Below, piece after piece: positions 27,583-35,886 of a DNA stretch of 64,000 nucleotides; position 1 is the first letter of the stretch; every line of letters begins with the position of its first letter. The stretch spans positions 1 through 64,000 of the forward strand of contig JAKOVL010000073.1 in NCBI GenBank assembly GCA_029782095.1. Reading direction: 5' to 3'. The notes beneath the pieces were generated by a model. It ran no database searches. It saw nothing but the letters and a program-made list of their open reading frames with translations, and was not told the origin of the DNA. The stretch is from Bacillota bacterium (GTDB lineage: Bacteria; Bacillota; Dethiobacteria; DTU022). The position numbers and the translations under genes are program-made.

Positions 27583-29484
27583 TTAAAGTTCGATGAGCCG
27601 GCCTGCTTCGCGCATGCTGTAACCGCCCAGCGCCTCCACCTGCTCCTGAAATGTTTTATCGGTGATAATCTCCAGCAGGGCCTGTCCCGCCGGGGAGTGG
27701 TAGAAGTCTTTGCGCATCAATAAATCGTAGCGTTCTTCCGCCACCGGGATGAAATCCAGGCCAAAGGCCCGGGCAGCAGAAAGAATGCCCAGGCCGGCCC
27801 GGGCGGTGCCTGCGGCCACGGCGGCGGCCACGTTCAGGTGAGTATGCTCTTCCCGTTCGTAGCCGTATAGGTCTGACGGCCGCAAACCGGCCCCTTTAAG
27901 CAGGTGATCCAGCAGCAGGCGCGTCCCTGCACCCCGCTGGCGATTGATAAAGCTGATCTTTTGCCGGACCAGGCTTTCCACGTTCTCCACCCCGTCCGGG
28001 TTGCCCGGAGGCACAATCCAGCCCTGCATGCGATAGGTCAGGTTGACCAGGCAGAGCTCTTTGCTGGCAGCCAGGCGGCAGATATAGGGCACATTGTAAT
28101 CGCCTGTTTCCGGGTCAAACAGGTGCACCCCGGCCAGGTGGGCCTGGCCCCGATCCACGGCAAAAATGCCCCCCATGCTGCCCAGGTGGGCCGAAGAAAG
28201 GGCCAGCCGGGGATCTTTACTTTTTAGGGCTGTGGCCAAGAGGTCGATAATCAAATCGTGGCTGCCGGCGGCAAGGAGATTGTGCTTAAGTTCCGCCGCG
28301 GGGCGAAAAAGCTCCAGGGTCACCGTTTCACCCTGCTCAAACCCGAGGGAGTGCTCCGGGATGATGAGCAGGCCGTCAGCCCGGACCAGCGACATGGTTA
28401 TCCCGGCCCCGCGGGCCAGGGGGTTGGCCACGAAGTGGCCGTTCACATAGCCTATGGCCATGCGCACATGTTCTTCCACGCCCATTTCCGAGACGACGCG
28501 TCGTCCCAGGACCGCCTTCAGCTGCTCCCGCTGCGGCACCGGCTGCCCCCGGTAGCGGTAGAGCAGGGGGCGCACAAACCACTCCAGGCTCATATAGGCT
28601 GAAACGGGGTAGCCGGGCAGACCCACCACCGGTTTTCCCTGGACCAGCCCCAGGATGGTCGGTTTGCCAGGGCGGGTGGCCACGCCGTGCAGCAGCACCT
28701 CGCCTAAATTTTCGATGACGCGGCTGGTGTAGTCTTCCCGCCCGGCGGAAGAGCCGGCGCTGATGATGACGAGGTCGCCTTCGGCCAGGGCTTGCTCTAC
28801 CGCTGCAGTAATTTTCTCCAGGTCGTCGCGCACGATGGGGTAAATAGTGGCGGCAGCGCCCCACTCCTGCAGGTACGCGGCGATGACAGTGCTGTTAAAA
28901 TCAGGAATATCTCCTTTGTTGCGCCGGGCTTCCGGCGGGACTATCTCAGAACCGGTAGGAATTATCACTGCCTTGGGCCGGGCCAGGACTTCCAGCTCCA
29001 GCACTCCTCCTGCCAGCAAGGCTCCCAGGTCTTGCGGGCGCAGGGTCTGGCCGGCGGTCAGGATCAACTCACCTGCCACCACGTCTTCTCCCACCGGACG
29101 GACATACTGCCAGGGGGTGGCCGGGGCTAAAATTTCGATGGCGCCGTCTTCCAGCGGTTGAACATCTTCCACCTTAATTACCGCGTCAAATCCGGGCGGC
29201 AGCGGGTCTCCTGTATCCACCGCTTCGTAACCGTCTCCTGGCGCCAGCCGCAGCGGTCTCTGGTCGGAGGCGCTGAAAGTGGTTTCCGCACGCACGGCGT
29301 AGCCGTCCATGGCTGCGGCATGGTAGCCTGGCATGGAGAGGCGGGCAAAAACGGGCGCTGCCGTGACCCGTCCCAGGGCTTCCGCCACCGGCACGGTTTC
29401 CGTGCGGCGCGGTAGGGCTGCCCTTTCCAGGAAACGCTGCTGCGCTTCTTCCCGGGGGGTATTGTCCAGATAAACTTTACGCAT
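27583..29484 (-). CDS. MoeA fused to a periplasmic-binding-protein-like domain
   Basis: 633 residues. Residues 1 to about 405 are MoeA (molybdopterin molybdotransferase): PGYHAAAMDGYAVRAETT, ISAGSSAGREDYTSRV and KPVVGLPGYPVSAYMS. The last 225 residues are a PBP-like domain (SSAHLGSMGGIFAVDRGQAH, NRQRGAGTRLLLDHLLKG), as found fused to MoeA or LysR-type regulators in anaerobes and presumed to bind oxyanion or cofactor. Second MoeA in the operon; the pair may separate molybdate and tungstate insertion (inference). Confidence 0.92.
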   Translation of the reverse strand: MRKVYLDNTPREEAQQRFLERAALPRRTETVPVAEALGRVTAAPVFARLSMPGYHAAAMDGYAVRAETTFSASDQRPLRLAPGDGYEAVDTGDPLPPGFDAVIKVEDVQPLEDGAIEILAPATPWQYVRPVGEDVVAGELILTAGQTLRPQDLGALLAGGVLELEVLARPKAVIIPTGSEIVPPEARRNKGDIPDFNSTVIAAYLQEWGAAATIYPIVRDDLEKITAAVEQALAEGDLVIISAGSSAGREDYTSRVIENLGEVLLHGVATRPGKPTILGLVQGKPVVGLPGYPVSAYMSLEWFVRPLLYRYRGQPVPQREQLKAVLGRRVVSEMGVEEHVRMAIGYVNGHFVANPLARGAGITMSLVRADGLLIIPEHSLGFEQGETVTLELFRPAAELKHNLLAAGSHDLIIDLLATALKSKDPRLALSSAHLGSMGGIFAVDRGQAHLAGVHLFDPETGDYNVPYICRLAASKELCLVNLTYRMQGWIVPPGNPDGVENVESLVRQKISFINRQRGAGTRLLLDHLLKGAGLRPSDLYGYEREEHTHLNVAAAVAAGTARAGLGILSAARAFGLDFIPVAEERYDLLMRKDFYHSPAGQALLEIITDKTFQEQVEALGGYSMREAGRLIEL

Positions 29485-29673
29485 CTCACCCCTCCTCTGT
29501 TTGTAAGAGTCAGAATGCAGGATTCAGGAGACAGGATGGAGAGTCCAGAATCCAGGTCTTAATTTCCGAATCTGTTCGCCTGTGTCCTCAGTCTTTGATC
29601 GCTTCTTCTGAATTCTGGATTCTGGTTTCCACACTGCCGTTAATCGCCTGTCTCCTGTATTCTTTATCCACCC
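29485..29673. other. Repeat-bearing gap between the two moeA genes
   Basis: 189 nt with sequence such as CAGAATGCAGGATTCAGGAG and TTCTGAATTCTGGATTCTGG, which are related to each other in inverted orientation and recur in other gaps of the window. No gene. Confidence 0.5.
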
Positions 29674-30909
29674 CTACTGCCACAGGTACACTTCCACCGT
29701 TTCCCCTGCGGTCAGCCCCTCTTTGCCAGCGGGAACAACGATAATACCGTCGGCTTCTGCCAGGGTGCGCAGCATGCCCGAACGGCCGAACACGGGCGAG
29801 GCTGTAAAGCTGTCACCCTCCGGTTTAAGCTGCACCCGCACGTAGTCTGTGCGACCGGAGCGGGAGGGGAGATTGCGGGTTAGCGTCGCCCGCACCGCCG
29901 GCTTGAAAGGATGCGCCTTCCGCCCTGCCAGGCGATCAATAATGGCCCTGCCGAAGAGAGAGAAGATGACCAGGGCTGAGACCGGGTGCCCCGGAAGCCC
30001 CAGAACTGGCTTGCCGTCACAGTCAGCCAGCAGGGTCGGTTTTCCCGGCTGGATGGAGACTCCTTCTACCAGCAGCCCCGGCTGACCCAGTTCCTGCATG
30101 GTCCGGGCGGTAAAATCGCGGCTGCCCACGGAGCTGCCCCCGGAGAAGACCAGGAAATCGACCTGTTTCAGCAGGGCTCGGCTCTTTTCCAGGAATTCAG
30201 CAAAAGAATCGCCGAGAATGCCGCCGTTAACGACCCGGGCGCCGGCCTGGCGGCACAGGTAGGCCAGGGCCACGGAGTTGCTGTCGCGAATGCGCCCCGG
30301 CGGCAGCTTGCCGGGGGGGGTGTGATAATCCACCAGCTCGTCTCCGGTGGAAAGCAGGCCCGCCACCGGCCGCCGGAAAGCCGGCACTGTGGTGATGCCC
30401 AGGGAAGCGAGGATCCCCAGCTCCGGGGCGCGCAGCAGGCGCCCCTTCTCCAGCGCCGGCTCATCCCGGCGCAGATCCTCCCCGCGGTGAATTACATTTT
30501 CGCCGGGAGCGACCTGGCGGTAGCAGTTGACTATGGAGCCGGAGACTTCAGTATCCTCCACCATGACCACGGCGTCGGCTCCCTCAGGCAGCGCGGCCCC
30601 GGTATGCACAAGAAAGCACTGGCCCGGCTGCAGGACAGCGGGAGGAGGATGCCCCATCAATACCTCGCCGGCGCATTCCAGCACCGCTGGAAAGCCTTCC
30701 CCGGCGCCGAAAGTCTCCCGGGCGGAAACGGCGTAGCCGTCCACCGTGGAGCGGTTGAACCCGGGCACATCTTCCCCCGGAGTTATCGTTTCGGCCAGGG
30801 TGCGCCCTCCGGCCTCCTCCAGGGGCACTGCTTCCACCTCCAGGGGATGGAAATGCTTTTCAATTAATGACAGCACTGTCTCGGGTTCCGTGACCCGCAT
30901 CAGTTTCAT
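29674..30909 (-). CDS. moeA: Molybdopterin molybdotransferase MoeA
   Basis: 411 residues. Inserts molybdate (or tungstate) into adenylylated molybdopterin. Motifs: PGFNRSTVDGYAVSARETFG, AVVMVEDTEV, FSGGSSVGSRDFT, KPVLGLPGHPVSALVIF and the domain IV end. First gene after the cofactor riboswitch; ribosome binding site TTGAGGTGAACAGAAG lies just past the switch terminator. Confidence 0.95.
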   Translation of the reverse strand: MKLMRVTEPETVLSLIEKHFHPLEVEAVPLEEAGGRTLAETITPGEDVPGFNRSTVDGYAVSARETFGAGEGFPAVLECAGEVLMGHPPPAVLQPGQCFLVHTGAALPEGADAVVMVEDTEVSGSIVNCYRQVAPGENVIHRGEDLRRDEPALEKGRLLRAPELGILASLGITTVPAFRRPVAGLLSTGDELVDYHTPPGKLPPGRIRDSNSVALAYLCRQAGARVVNGGILGDSFAEFLEKSRALLKQVDFLVFSGGSSVGSRDFTARTMQELGQPGLLVEGVSIQPGKPTLLADCDGKPVLGLPGHPVSALVIFSLFGRAIIDRLAGRKAHPFKPAVRATLTRNLPSRSGRTDYVRVQLKPEGDSFTASPVFGRSGMLRTLAEADGIIVVPAGKEGLTAGETVEVYLWQ

Positions 30910-30927
30910 CTTCTGTTCACCTCAAAT

Positions 30928-30960
30928 AAAAAACCGTATCTCCTGCTATGGAAAGTACGG
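30928..30960 (-). terminator. Intrinsic terminator of the cofactor riboswitch
   Basis: On the minus strand CCGTACTTTCC pairs with GGAGATACGG (one mismatch, one G-U), loop ATAGCA, followed directly by TTTTTT. It lies between the aptamer and the moeA ribosome binding site, the layout of a transcription-attenuating switch. Confidence 0.75.
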
Positions 30961-31066
30961 CTTGGCCAGGTTCTCCTTTCCAAATACGGGAGGCGGAGGG
31001 ATTTCTCCCTCAACCCAGACCTTCCACCGTAGCCGAAAAGGCGGTAGGTGCAAAGGTTCGGAGCAA
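30961..31066 (-). ncRNA. Molybdenum/tungsten cofactor riboswitch (Moco RNA family)
   Basis: Minus-strand leader of the moeA operon. The conserved 3' core CGCCTCCCGTATTTGGAAAG closely matches the core of the E. coli moaA Moco RNA as I recall it, preceded by a GAGGGA-GAAA-TCCCTC hairpin (P5-like) and, upstream, TTTGCACC. The middle section between TTTGCACC and the P5-like hairpin is about 35 nt, roughly 20 nt shorter than in E. coli, so the P3 stem seems reduced or absent, the feature proposed for tungsten-cofactor (Tuco) variants. Gene context (five cofactor genes downstream) supports the call. Confidence 0.85.
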
Positions 31067-31088
31067 ATATTTTGTTTTTCCTGTTAAT

Positions 31089-31116
31089 ATTATATCATTT
31101 TGCCCCGGCCCTGCAA
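31089..31116 (-). promoter_or_regulatory. Promoter of the molybdenum cofactor operon
   Basis: Reading the minus strand: TTGCAG (31116-31111), 16-nt spacer, TATAAT (31094-31089). The start of transcription would be about 15-20 nt before the aptamer. Confidence 0.65.
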
Positions 31117-31273
31117 TATTCTTAATTTTGCTTCCTGTTTGCCGTTGGTTAATGGTTTGCCCTTGCAAAAAGAATCAGCCTTTACTTGAATTAATTTAAT
31201 GTCCCCCGTTCAGGAGGTTAAAGAATTTTCTGAAGGGCGGGGTAAAGGAGTCAAGCAGCTTTTCGTCCCTGAA

Positions 31274-31798
31274 TCAGTAGGGATAAAGAATTAAACCCAG
31301 CAGCGCTCCCAGGCCAATCAGATAGAGGGGGTTCACTCTGCGCACCAGGCTCAACAGCAGCAGCCCGGCGAAAATAAGGATTGTGGCCAGATCGACCAGG
31401 GCCTCCTGTCCTAAGGAAAAGGCAGCCGTCAGGATCAGGGCGATCAGGGCGGGCCGCAGGCCCTTAAAAAAGCGCTCCGACCGCGGATTCTGGATAACGC
31501 CCATTAAAAAGCGGCCCAGCAAGAGCAGGATGACCAGGGAAGGGGTAATTACGCCCAGGGTGGCCAGCAGCGATCCCGGCACTCCGGCCAGGCGGTAGCC
31601 AATAAAGGTGGCCGCATTCACGGCCACCGGTCCGGGTGTCATTTCAGCCACGGCCACAATATCGAGGAATTCAGCTGCGGTGAGCCAGCCGCTGCGGTTA
31701 ATCATCTCCGCCTCCATCAGCGGGATCATGGCGTAGCCGCCGCCGATGGTAAAAAGTCCGATCTTAGTAAAAGTCCAGTAAAGAGAGAGGAGCAGCAC
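31274..31798 (-). CDS. Chromate transporter, short-chain (half 2)
   Basis: 174 residues, about six membrane helices. CHR family signature FTIGGGYAMIPLMEAE and MTPGPVAVNAATFIGYR. Short-chain CHR proteins work as pairs of opposite topology; the partner is the gene just upstream (3 nt away). Family members export chromate or related oxyanions; actual substrate unknown. Confidence 0.88.
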   Translation of the reverse strand: MLLLSLYWTFTKIGLFTIGGGYAMIPLMEAEMINRSGWLTAAEFLDIVAVAEMTPGPVAVNAATFIGYRLAGVPGSLLATLGVITPSLVILLLLGRFLMGVIQNPRSERFFKGLRPALIALILTAAFSLGQEALVDLATILIFAGLLLLSLVRRVNPLYLIGLGALLGLILYPY

Positions 31799-31801
31799 CC
31801 T

Positions 31802-32389
31802 TTACACCTTCCACTTCCAGAAAATGACCAGACCGATTAAACCTCCGCCCAGCATGATGGCGATGGGATGGATCTCGAACAGAAGGCTCGCTGCTAGCAG
31901 GACTGCGGTCAGGATGGCGCTGCCCCAGCCGCGCAGCAGCTCCCGGGCCAGGTTCAAGGCGGCGGCGGTAATTAGGGCCACCACCGCCGGGCGCAGCCCG
32001 TAGAAGACGGCCTGCACGTAGATGTTATGGCGGAAATAGGGGAATAAAAAGGAAGCCACGGCCAGGATGACCAGGATGGGCGGGGTAATTACCCCCAGCG
32101 CCGCGATGAGACCGCCGCTAAAACCCCGCAGGCGCTGTCCGATGATGATGGCATTGTTCAAGGCCAGCGGTCCGGGTATGCTCTGGGTAACAATGAGGGA
32201 ATCGAGAAAAACTGACTGGTCCAGCCATTTTTTTCGGTGGACCACTTCCCTTTGAATCACTGGCAGCATGGCGTAGCCGCCCCCGATTGTAAAAGCGCCT
32301 ACCTTCAAAAAAACCAGGAAAATGGTCAGCAGGGAAACCTGCTGTACCTGCGCTGTCTCCTCAGGCTGCAAGGGCTTACCTCTTTTCAA
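31802..32389 (-). CDS. Chromate transporter, short-chain (half 1)
   Basis: 195 residues. FTIGGGYAMLPVIQREVV and SIPGPLALNNAIIIGQRLRG are the CHR motifs; several hydrophobic helices follow. Pairs with the next gene to form one transporter. Lies 6 nt downstream of a MarR regulator, so it is probably cotranscribed with it. Confidence 0.88.
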   Translation of the reverse strand: MKRGKPLQPEETAQVQQVSLLTIFLVFLKVGAFTIGGGYAMLPVIQREVVHRKKWLDQSVFLDSLIVTQSIPGPLALNNAIIIGQRLRGFSGGLIAALGVITPPILVILAVASFLFPYFRHNIYVQAVFYGLRPAVVALITAAALNLARELLRGWGSAILTAVLLAASLLFEIHPIAIMLGGGLIGLVIFWKWKV

Positions 32390-32395
32390 GCTTTT

Positions 32396-32923
32396 TTATT
32401 CTGATTTGAATTTGCTTGGCCCTGCTTCTAGGCCGGTTCCGTTGTTGTTTTTCTGATCGTACGGATACAGCTTCTCCAGCTCGGCGAAAGCGCGCATCAC
32501 CGCCTGCAGAGAAACGATCAGGCTTTCCCGTTCGTCGGCGGTTAAAATGCGGGCCAGGTTATTGAAACGAAAATGGCGTCTTTCAAAGACAAGCCGGGCC
32601 AGTTGACGCCCGTATGAAGTCAGGTTAACCCTGACCACCCGGCGATCTTTTTCATCGCCCCGCCGCCGCACCAGGTTTAAATTCACCAGGCGGTTAACCA
32701 GCCGTGTGGCTGCGCTTTCAGCCAGGTACATCTCCGCGCTCAGCTCGCCCATAGTGAGGTTGTCATTAAAGTAGAGGACCAGCAGCGCATTAATCTGGCT
32801 GGGGGTGATGCCCAGCCCCGTCAATTCCCGGTTTTCTTCTGCGCTTAAGTAATGCATCAACTTGGGAAAAATGGCCTGTATGGCCGCAGTAAACTTCTCC
32901 GTATCTCTATATTCGCTGCTCAT
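32396..32923 (-). CDS. MarR family transcriptional regulator
   Basis: 175 residues. Winged helix: TPSQINALLVLYFNDNLTMG, AESAATRLVNRLVNLNLVRR and RRGDEKDRRVVRVNLT (wing). ATG at 32923 follows AAAGGAGCAGACATCT; an in-frame ATG at 32959 lies almost on the likely transcription start (ATTATAAG just upstream) and is less likely. Probably controls itself and the chromate transporter pair. Confidence 0.85.
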   Translation of the reverse strand: MSSEYRDTEKFTAAIQAIFPKLMHYLSAEENRELTGLGITPSQINALLVLYFNDNLTMGELSAEMYLAESAATRLVNRLVNLNLVRRRGDEKDRRVVRVNLTSYGRQLARLVFERRHFRFNNLARILTADERESLIVSLQAVMRAFAELEKLYPYDQKNNNGTGLEAGPSKFKSE

Positions 32924-33081
32924 AGATGTCTGCTCCTTTACCGGGTCCGTTTGCTTCATGCCTTACTTATAATCTTTTCCACAAAGAAGGGCGATATCCT
33001 TTAGAAAACTGTTGAAAAAGGGAGTCTGCGGCAAAAGGACGATCTCCTGACTGTGGGAAGTTTAAATGAGAATTAGTATGA

Positions 33082-33114
33082 GCGAGGGGCTGCCCTTTTG
33101 GGACAGCCCCTCGC
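33082..33114. repeat. GGGGCTGCCC hairpin element, copy 1
   Basis: GCGAGGGGCTGCCC-TTTT-GGGACAGCCCCTCGC, an almost perfect 14-bp stem. Lies after the sigma-factor operon (minus strand) and may terminate it, though no T-tract follows. Related copies at 37551 and 41599. Confidence 0.75.
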
Positions 33115-33139
33115 CCGCCTTTGCGCAAGTAGGGTCTTT

Positions 33140-34054
33140 TTAATGTACATTGACCTCGATTTCCCAATCTGCCGTAAGATTAAGGGGCCAGGCTCCCTCG
33201 CCCAGGGTAAAGGTGGCCACCGCCTGGGAGTCTGTTTCTCCCACGGACCAGTCGGCGTTGCCCCTAAAACTGCCGGCATGGCTGCTTAATCCGTAAACCG
33301 TCGCATCCAGGGAGGAAGATAGTTCAGCCTGGAGTGTCCCATCTGCATGAATAGACCAGGGTGCGGCCAGGTCATTTAAAATGACTCTGGTCTGGTAGCC
33401 GCTGCTGCGCCTTAATTCCAGGGCCACGCCGGCCGGTACCAGTACGGTCCGGCTTACTTCCCCGGTCCTATGCCAGCCGAAGGGTGTCCTGCTCCGCGGG
33501 GAGTGCTGGTTTATTTGCAGATAAAGGGTGCTTCCCTCCACGTAGTATTCAGCATTGATCGTCTTGGCCAGCGCTGCGGCCTCCCCCGCGGAGGCGGCGA
33601 TAAAAGTACCCTGGCCGAAGATGCGCGCTGCGTCACCGTCGCTGCTGCGCAGCTCCAGTTCGCCGCCTGCACACGAGAGCACCACCCGCTCAATCCCTGT
33701 CAGCGGAATCACTTCTTCCGGCAGGGTCACCGCATGCTCTTTAACCTGCACCGCTTCCCGTACCAGCGTGATCATTCCGCTTTCATGGAGGGCGTAACCG
33801 GCCAGGCTGGAGAAAAAAAAGACGATTACCAGCAGCACGGACCAGAAATCGTATTTAATGGAAATTTTGTCGCCGCGCTGAAAAAAACCGGCAACAAGCA
33901 CTTCTATCCCCAGGAAAATTAGGGCAAGGGGCCACCAGTTAATTATTAAATCCAGGGCTGCAGGGGATCCTTTAAACTGGTATAGCAGCAGCCCTATCCC
34001 CAGCAGCACCAGCACCAGTCCCATGGAAAATGAGCCGACCCGCCACTGGCGCAT
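33140..34054 (-). CDS. Membrane protein with LiaF-like N-terminus and DUF4097-like adhesin domain
   Basis: 304 residues. Three or four membrane helices in the first 110 residues (GLVLVLLGIGLLLYQF, WWPLALIFLGIEVLVAGFF, FWSVLLVIVFFFSSLAGYAL), arranged as in LiaF/DUF5668 proteins, then an extracytoplasmic beta-rich domain (VVLSCAGGELELRSSDGDA, LELRRSSGYQTRVILNDLAA). Such proteins take part in cell-envelope stress sensing. Last gene of the sigma-factor operon, directly abutting the gene before it. Confidence 0.7.
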   Translation of the reverse strand: MRQWRVGSFSMGLVLVLLGIGLLLYQFKGSPAALDLIINWWPLALIFLGIEVLVAGFFQRGDKISIKYDFWSVLLVIVFFFSSLAGYALHESGMITLVREAVQVKEHAVTLPEEVIPLTGIERVVLSCAGGELELRSSDGDAARIFGQGTFIAASAGEAAALAKTINAEYYVEGSTLYLQINQHSPRSRTPFGWHRTGEVSRTVLVPAGVALELRRSSGYQTRVILNDLAAPWSIHADGTLQAELSSSLDATVYGLSSHAGSFRGNADWSVGETDSQAVATFTLGEGAWPLNLTADWEIEVNVH

Positions 34055-34564
34055 TTACTCCGCCTCCTTATCCGGTGCTGAGAGCTGGCTCTCAGCGTCC
34101 TTTTCGCTTGTATCCTGCAGCGGCACCTGCTTGCCCATGGCCAGCCTGATTCCCCCGGCAATAAGCAGGACCGCCACAACAGCTGCGCTGATCATCCTGG
34201 TGTCGTAAAAATTTAGATATAGATGCAGGAAAGGATAGAACAGCCGGTTGATTAGCGTCAGCACCCCCACCACGATGAGGCCGATGCCAACCCAGCGCTG
34301 GTTTTCTGCCAGCCAGGCCCATGGAGGGCGCACCTCCCGGGAGGAGGCGTCACGGGGGGGCAGGTTTAAGGCGTCGAAGAGGCTGTAAAACCAGATTACC
34401 GGCAGCAGGTAGGCGAACAGGGATAAGCTGAGCCATTCCAGGAGAAAAATGGAAAGGGCAAAGGCGCACATGAACTGGAGGCCCCTCTCCATCCAGCCCA
34501 GGTAGAGGTGCCCCACTCCCGGCACTATGGAAAGGATCACTGTGGCGAATTTACTTTTTTGCAT
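34055..34564 (-). CDS. Multi-spanning membrane protein of the sigma-factor operon
   Basis: 169 residues, TM2-like N-terminus (VILSIVPGVGHLYLGWMERG), then two or three further helices and a charged tail. Found between an anti-sigma factor and a LiaF-like protein, with 4-nt gap upstream and no gap downstream. Function unknown; probably acts at the membrane with its neighbours. Confidence 0.7.
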   Translation of the reverse strand: MQKSKFATVILSIVPGVGHLYLGWMERGLQFMCAFALSIFLLEWLSLSLFAYLLPVIWFYSLFDALNLPPRDASSREVRPPWAWLAENQRWVGIGLIVVGVLTLINRLFYPFLHLYLNFYDTRMISAAVVAVLLIAGGIRLAMGKQVPLQDTSEKDAESQLSAPDKEAE

Positions 34565-34568
34565 TTGG

Positions 34569-35033
34569 TTAATCCCCCTTTCGAAACAGTAAATAATTAA
34601 TTTGCTCAGATGCCGATTCCGCCAGTTTGTCGGACCACTTCAGCTCGGCAACGCGGTTAATTTCCCGGGAAATTCGGTCAAGACTCCTCATCATCTGAGG
34701 AATCTCTCGGGCAGCGGCCTCGAAAAAGCCGCCTACAGTAAGGGCCAGGGTGATGGAGGCCGCAGCCGCATATTGCAGCAGGAGGCGCCGCCGCAGCCTG
34801 GATGGCTGTGTCTCCTCGGCCCGGTGGGCCAGCTGCACAACCCGGGCGGTAAAATCGGCCGGCAGCAACTTTTCTGCCGCCGCCGCTTCTTCGGTCCCCA
34901 CTGCGGCGGTGTAGACTTGAAGGCAGGTGTCACAGCGGGCCAGGTGGTGCTCCATGCGGCGCCTTTTGGCTGCGCTCACTTTATTCAGCCTGTAGTCGCG
35001 CCATTCGCCGGAATGGTAATGCCTTATTATCAT
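34569..35033 (-). CDS. Zinc-finger anti-sigma factor
   Basis: 154 residues. N-terminal ZAS/zf-HC2 motif H-x3-C-x2-C (HHLARCDTCLQVY), a single membrane helix about residues 88-108 (AAAASITLALTVGGFFEA), then an outside domain. The stop/start overlap (ATGA-like) with the sigma factor indicates coupling. It should hold the sigma factor at the membrane. Confidence 0.85.
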   Translation of the reverse strand: MIIRHYHSGEWRDYRLNKVSAAKRRRMEHHLARCDTCLQVYTAAVGTEEAAAAEKLLPADFTARVVQLAHRAEETQPSRLRRRLLLQYAAAASITLALTVGGFFEAAAREIPQMMRSLDRISREINRVAELKWSDKLAESASEQINYLLFRKGD

Positions 35034-35554
35034 TACAGGCCCTCCTCCATCTCTTGCTTCAGGATTCGCCTGGCCCGGTAAAGCCGGGATTCTACGGTTT
35101 TTACGGTTATGCCGGCTTCTTCAGCCAGCTGCCTGTAACTTTTCCCTTCCAGGCAGTAACCGGTCAGGGTCAGGCGGTAAGGCAGAGGCAGGTTTTTAAG
35201 GGCGGCAGCCAGGCGGGAGCTGTTTTCAAGTTTCAGGTATTCCTCTTCTGCAGAGCGGACCGTTGCAGGGGCCCCTTCGCCGGGCTCCGCCTGCAGCACT
35301 TCCCGGCGCCGCCGCTCCTGTCGCCGCGCCCAGTCCACGGCTTTGCGCACAGCAATGCGCGACAGCCAAAACTTTATATTACCTCCTTGAAAGGAAGGCA
35401 GGGAGCGATAAGCCTGGCAGAAAGTTTCCTGGAGCACGTCCTGAGCCTGCTCCGGATCGCGGATTACCGGAAGAATTACGGCCATGAGGTAGCCCTTGTA
35501 CTGCTCCACGATGCGGGCAAAGTCTTCATCTCTTCTGCTGTTCCGTTCTACCAA
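35033..35554 (-). CDS. ECF-family RNA polymerase sigma factor
   Basis: 173 residues. Region 2 (PEQAQDVLQETFCQAYRSL) and region 4 (LEGKSYRQLAEEAGITVKTVESRLYRAR) are clear, with no region 3. TTG start after GAAAGGAGGAAGCGG. First gene of a four-gene operon with its anti-sigma factor and two membrane proteins; probably responds to envelope stress (inference). Confidence 0.92.
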   Translation of the reverse strand: MVERNSRRDEDFARIVEQYKGYLMAVILPVIRDPEQAQDVLQETFCQAYRSLPSFQGGNIKFWLSRIAVRKAVDWARRQERRRREVLQAEPGEGAPATVRSAEEEYLKLENSSRLAAALKNLPLPYRLTLTGYCLEGKSYRQLAEEAGITVKTVESRLYRARRILKQEMEEGL

Positions 35555-35886
35555 CCGCTCCGCTTCCTCCTTTCAGCGCGCCCATAATATAAGACGTTTA
35601 AAAAAAGCCCAACCCTGCCGGGCCGGGTCCATATTTTCTACCACAAGCTTACCATAGCAGGACGTTCTTTTCATCGGTTCTAGTTTTATTTTTTTCCGGA
35701 TATTGGTATAATTAAAACTGAATAGAGAAAACAGGAGCCAGGAGTAGAATGCTGCGGCGCTTCGCTCTTGGCCATAAACATGAGCTTAACTTTACTGTAA
35801 CGGCAAGATTCTTTTTCACAGTGGCAGGGTAGAGAAACGGTTTCCCGCAGCCTGTTCCTGACTACTATAAAAGAAGGTGGTCTGTC
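35555..35886. other. Divergent intergenic region
   Basis: 332 nt between the leftward sigma-factor operon and the rightward LigB-AMMECR1 gene. A TATAAT at 35707-35712 has a poor -35 (TTTTAT). An embedded minus-strand frame of 76 codons has no recognisable content and is not called. Confidence 0.4.
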
